A stretch of 64,000 nt of DNA from contig CM037470.1 of the NCBI GenBank assembly GCA_021014325.1, positions 5,917,647-5,981,646 on the forward strand. Direction: 5' to 3'. The DNA is from Plazaster borealis (lineage: Eukaryota; Echinodermata; Asteroidea; Forcipulatida; Labidiasteridae). Of the stretch, positions 62,500 through 64,000 are shown in pieces. The position numbers were made by a program, and so were the translations under genes. A model generated the notes under the pieces. The model ran no database searches, was not told the DNA's origin, and saw only the letters and a list, made by a program, of their open reading frames with translations. Every line of letters starts with the position of its first letter. Position 1 is the stretch's first letter.

Positions 62500-64000
62500 A
62501 GTTATTATCAAAAGTTGATGTATATTTTAAGTTGTTATCACTAATAATTATATGAATTGTACTGTTGACTTTTCCGTTGTTATAATGAGTTATTTTCTGA
62601 TAATTTCCAATGTTTACTGCATTCATTTTGTTTATTGTGTTCATGTCAATTGGTATTGTGACCGATCGCCTGGTTACTGTGAGCTTTTCCTTGGACGTAG
62701 CCCACAGTAGATTTCTCTTTGTATTTCTTTTAATAATAATTCTGACATGAAGTTGTCCAAATGATTGTTTTTCTTTGCTTGTTTACATAATGATTATGAG
62801 TGTGACTTAATGCAAAATGATGTAATTTAAGTATAAAGGAATATCAAGTTGTACACCACAAATTACTTGAAGGAAAAAACATGCCCTGAGAAAAATTGCA
62901 GGCCTGAGTAAGTTATGTTTACCAAAATAGTTTATGTTAGTATAATTACCTTCAGTTTGTGATGTGAATAATTTGTTTTCGTTTTCAAACAAATAGTAAA
63001 AGAACGTATATACGCTTTCATGTAAATACACACGTGACATCGAAAATGTGTTGCTTTCTCGGTAACTGAGCAAAACGTTTAAGTATTTAGTGAGAATATT
63101 TCTCACCTCTACTTCGCAAGGTCGTCCTATCGAATCGGTCCTATATGTAGGCTTTTACTTTTGTTTTGATACTGTTTTGTTTTTTTTTATTCACCAATGT
63201 GTGATAAGCACTGCTTTCCCAAGTCATGTTGAAAAAAAGCATTTTACTACTCGGACTACGATAACAATTTAGGTTGGTAAATTTATATTCTTGAAATGGA
63301 AGAGAATTGGAAAAAGTAAATATCCTTCTGGGGAAAAAGAAAGACAATTTCGGACCATGCCATGAAATGAGTACGACTATAATTTTCGGTATTCATAATT
63401 TTGCGGCCAATGTTGTACTTAAAGTTAAAGTTAAAGTTTGTGTGTGTACGAGTTTGCGTGCGTACGAGTTGACCAGTTTCCGCTATATAATTACCGAGAA
63501 AAAATGTTTGTTGAAAAATCATTTACAAGTGCTCAATGAATACGGACATAAATTTATAGTACACATCCTATAAACATGTAGTGGTTTTTTTAATATACAC
63601 TGGACGATGTGACCGTTTTCGTTTCGATCAAGTGTTGGCCATTTATATTTAGAATGACTCTCTAAAATTCAAAATGTATTGTTCAACCGCTTTGTCATGG
63701 GTGTGTCCAATGGTCCAATGAATCATTCAAATTGTTATATGTAAAGAATCGATTATAATTTTGATCGCTAGAAGACGCTGGTTATACTAATGGATCAAAG
63801 TACGTGTTATGTAACAAGGCCAAACAAATCATTTTGGCTACGTGATCCTCTTTGTATACAATCATAATGGGTTATTGCTTTGTAACTCAAAAATTATAGG
63901 CTGTTATGACACAGTTATTAAAACTGAGCAATTTCAAATGTGAATACTAACGGTATAAGTAGGCCTATTCGTGTCCGTTATTTTTTATTTTGTTTCAATT
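62500..64000. other. AT-rich stretch with no supported feature
   Basis: Read on both strands, this holds only short open frames without family motifs, and no repeat that recurs elsewhere in the window. It may be an intron or intergenic DNA. Confidence 0.5.

Overview
This is eukaryotic (metazoan) nuclear DNA: intron-rich, AT-rich, with GT-AG splice sites and dense SINE, MITE and minisatellite content. The gene content (a TTC3-type RING ligase, the cilia protein CFAP45, the mitoribosomal protein MRPL39) together with tRNA-headed SINEs and TTAAAGG-ended palindromic MITEs suggests a deuterostome, most likely an echinoderm and probably a sea star. The species call is inference from recalled repeat style, not a database match.

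Three genes were rebuilt exon by exon, and every splice phase agrees. (1) Positions 1089-30458, + strand: the last 23 coding exons (1773 codons plus stop) of a TTC3 ortholog. They hold the end of the TPR region, a Cys/His-rich domain, a long Ser-rich exon, coiled-coil exons, a Pro/Gln/Met repeat exon and a C-terminal RING-H2 split over the last two exons. The 5' end lies outside the window. (2) Positions 46318-37359, - strand: complete CFAP45, 10 coding exons, 548 aa, the first contributing only the ATG. (3) Positions 46710-56150, + strand: complete MRPL39, 10 coding exons, 332 aa, with a presequence-like first exon.

TTC3 and CFAP45 converge, with facing poly(A) signals about 60 bp apart near 33.5 kb. 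CFAP45 and MRPL39 diverge, their ATGs 391 bp apart across a short presumed bidirectional promoter with an NRF-1-like site. From 56.2 kb to 64 kb I see no convincing coding gene, only repeats, a long-TIR DNA element and a possible promoter near 61.9-62.0 kb.

The rest is mobile and repetitive DNA. The TTC3 introns carry minisatellites of 34, about 37, 23, 27 and 130 bp, a 1.4 kb LTR-like insertion that split one minisatellite, LINE remnants and SINEs. Several palindromic TTAA-flanked MITE families recur. The most novel object is a foldback element whose inverted ends are arrays of a ~16 bp unit. It occurs twice (44753-45274 and 48317-49066), each flanked by a different 8-bp target duplication; one copy is nested inside another repeat whose uninterrupted paralog survives near 37.75 kb.
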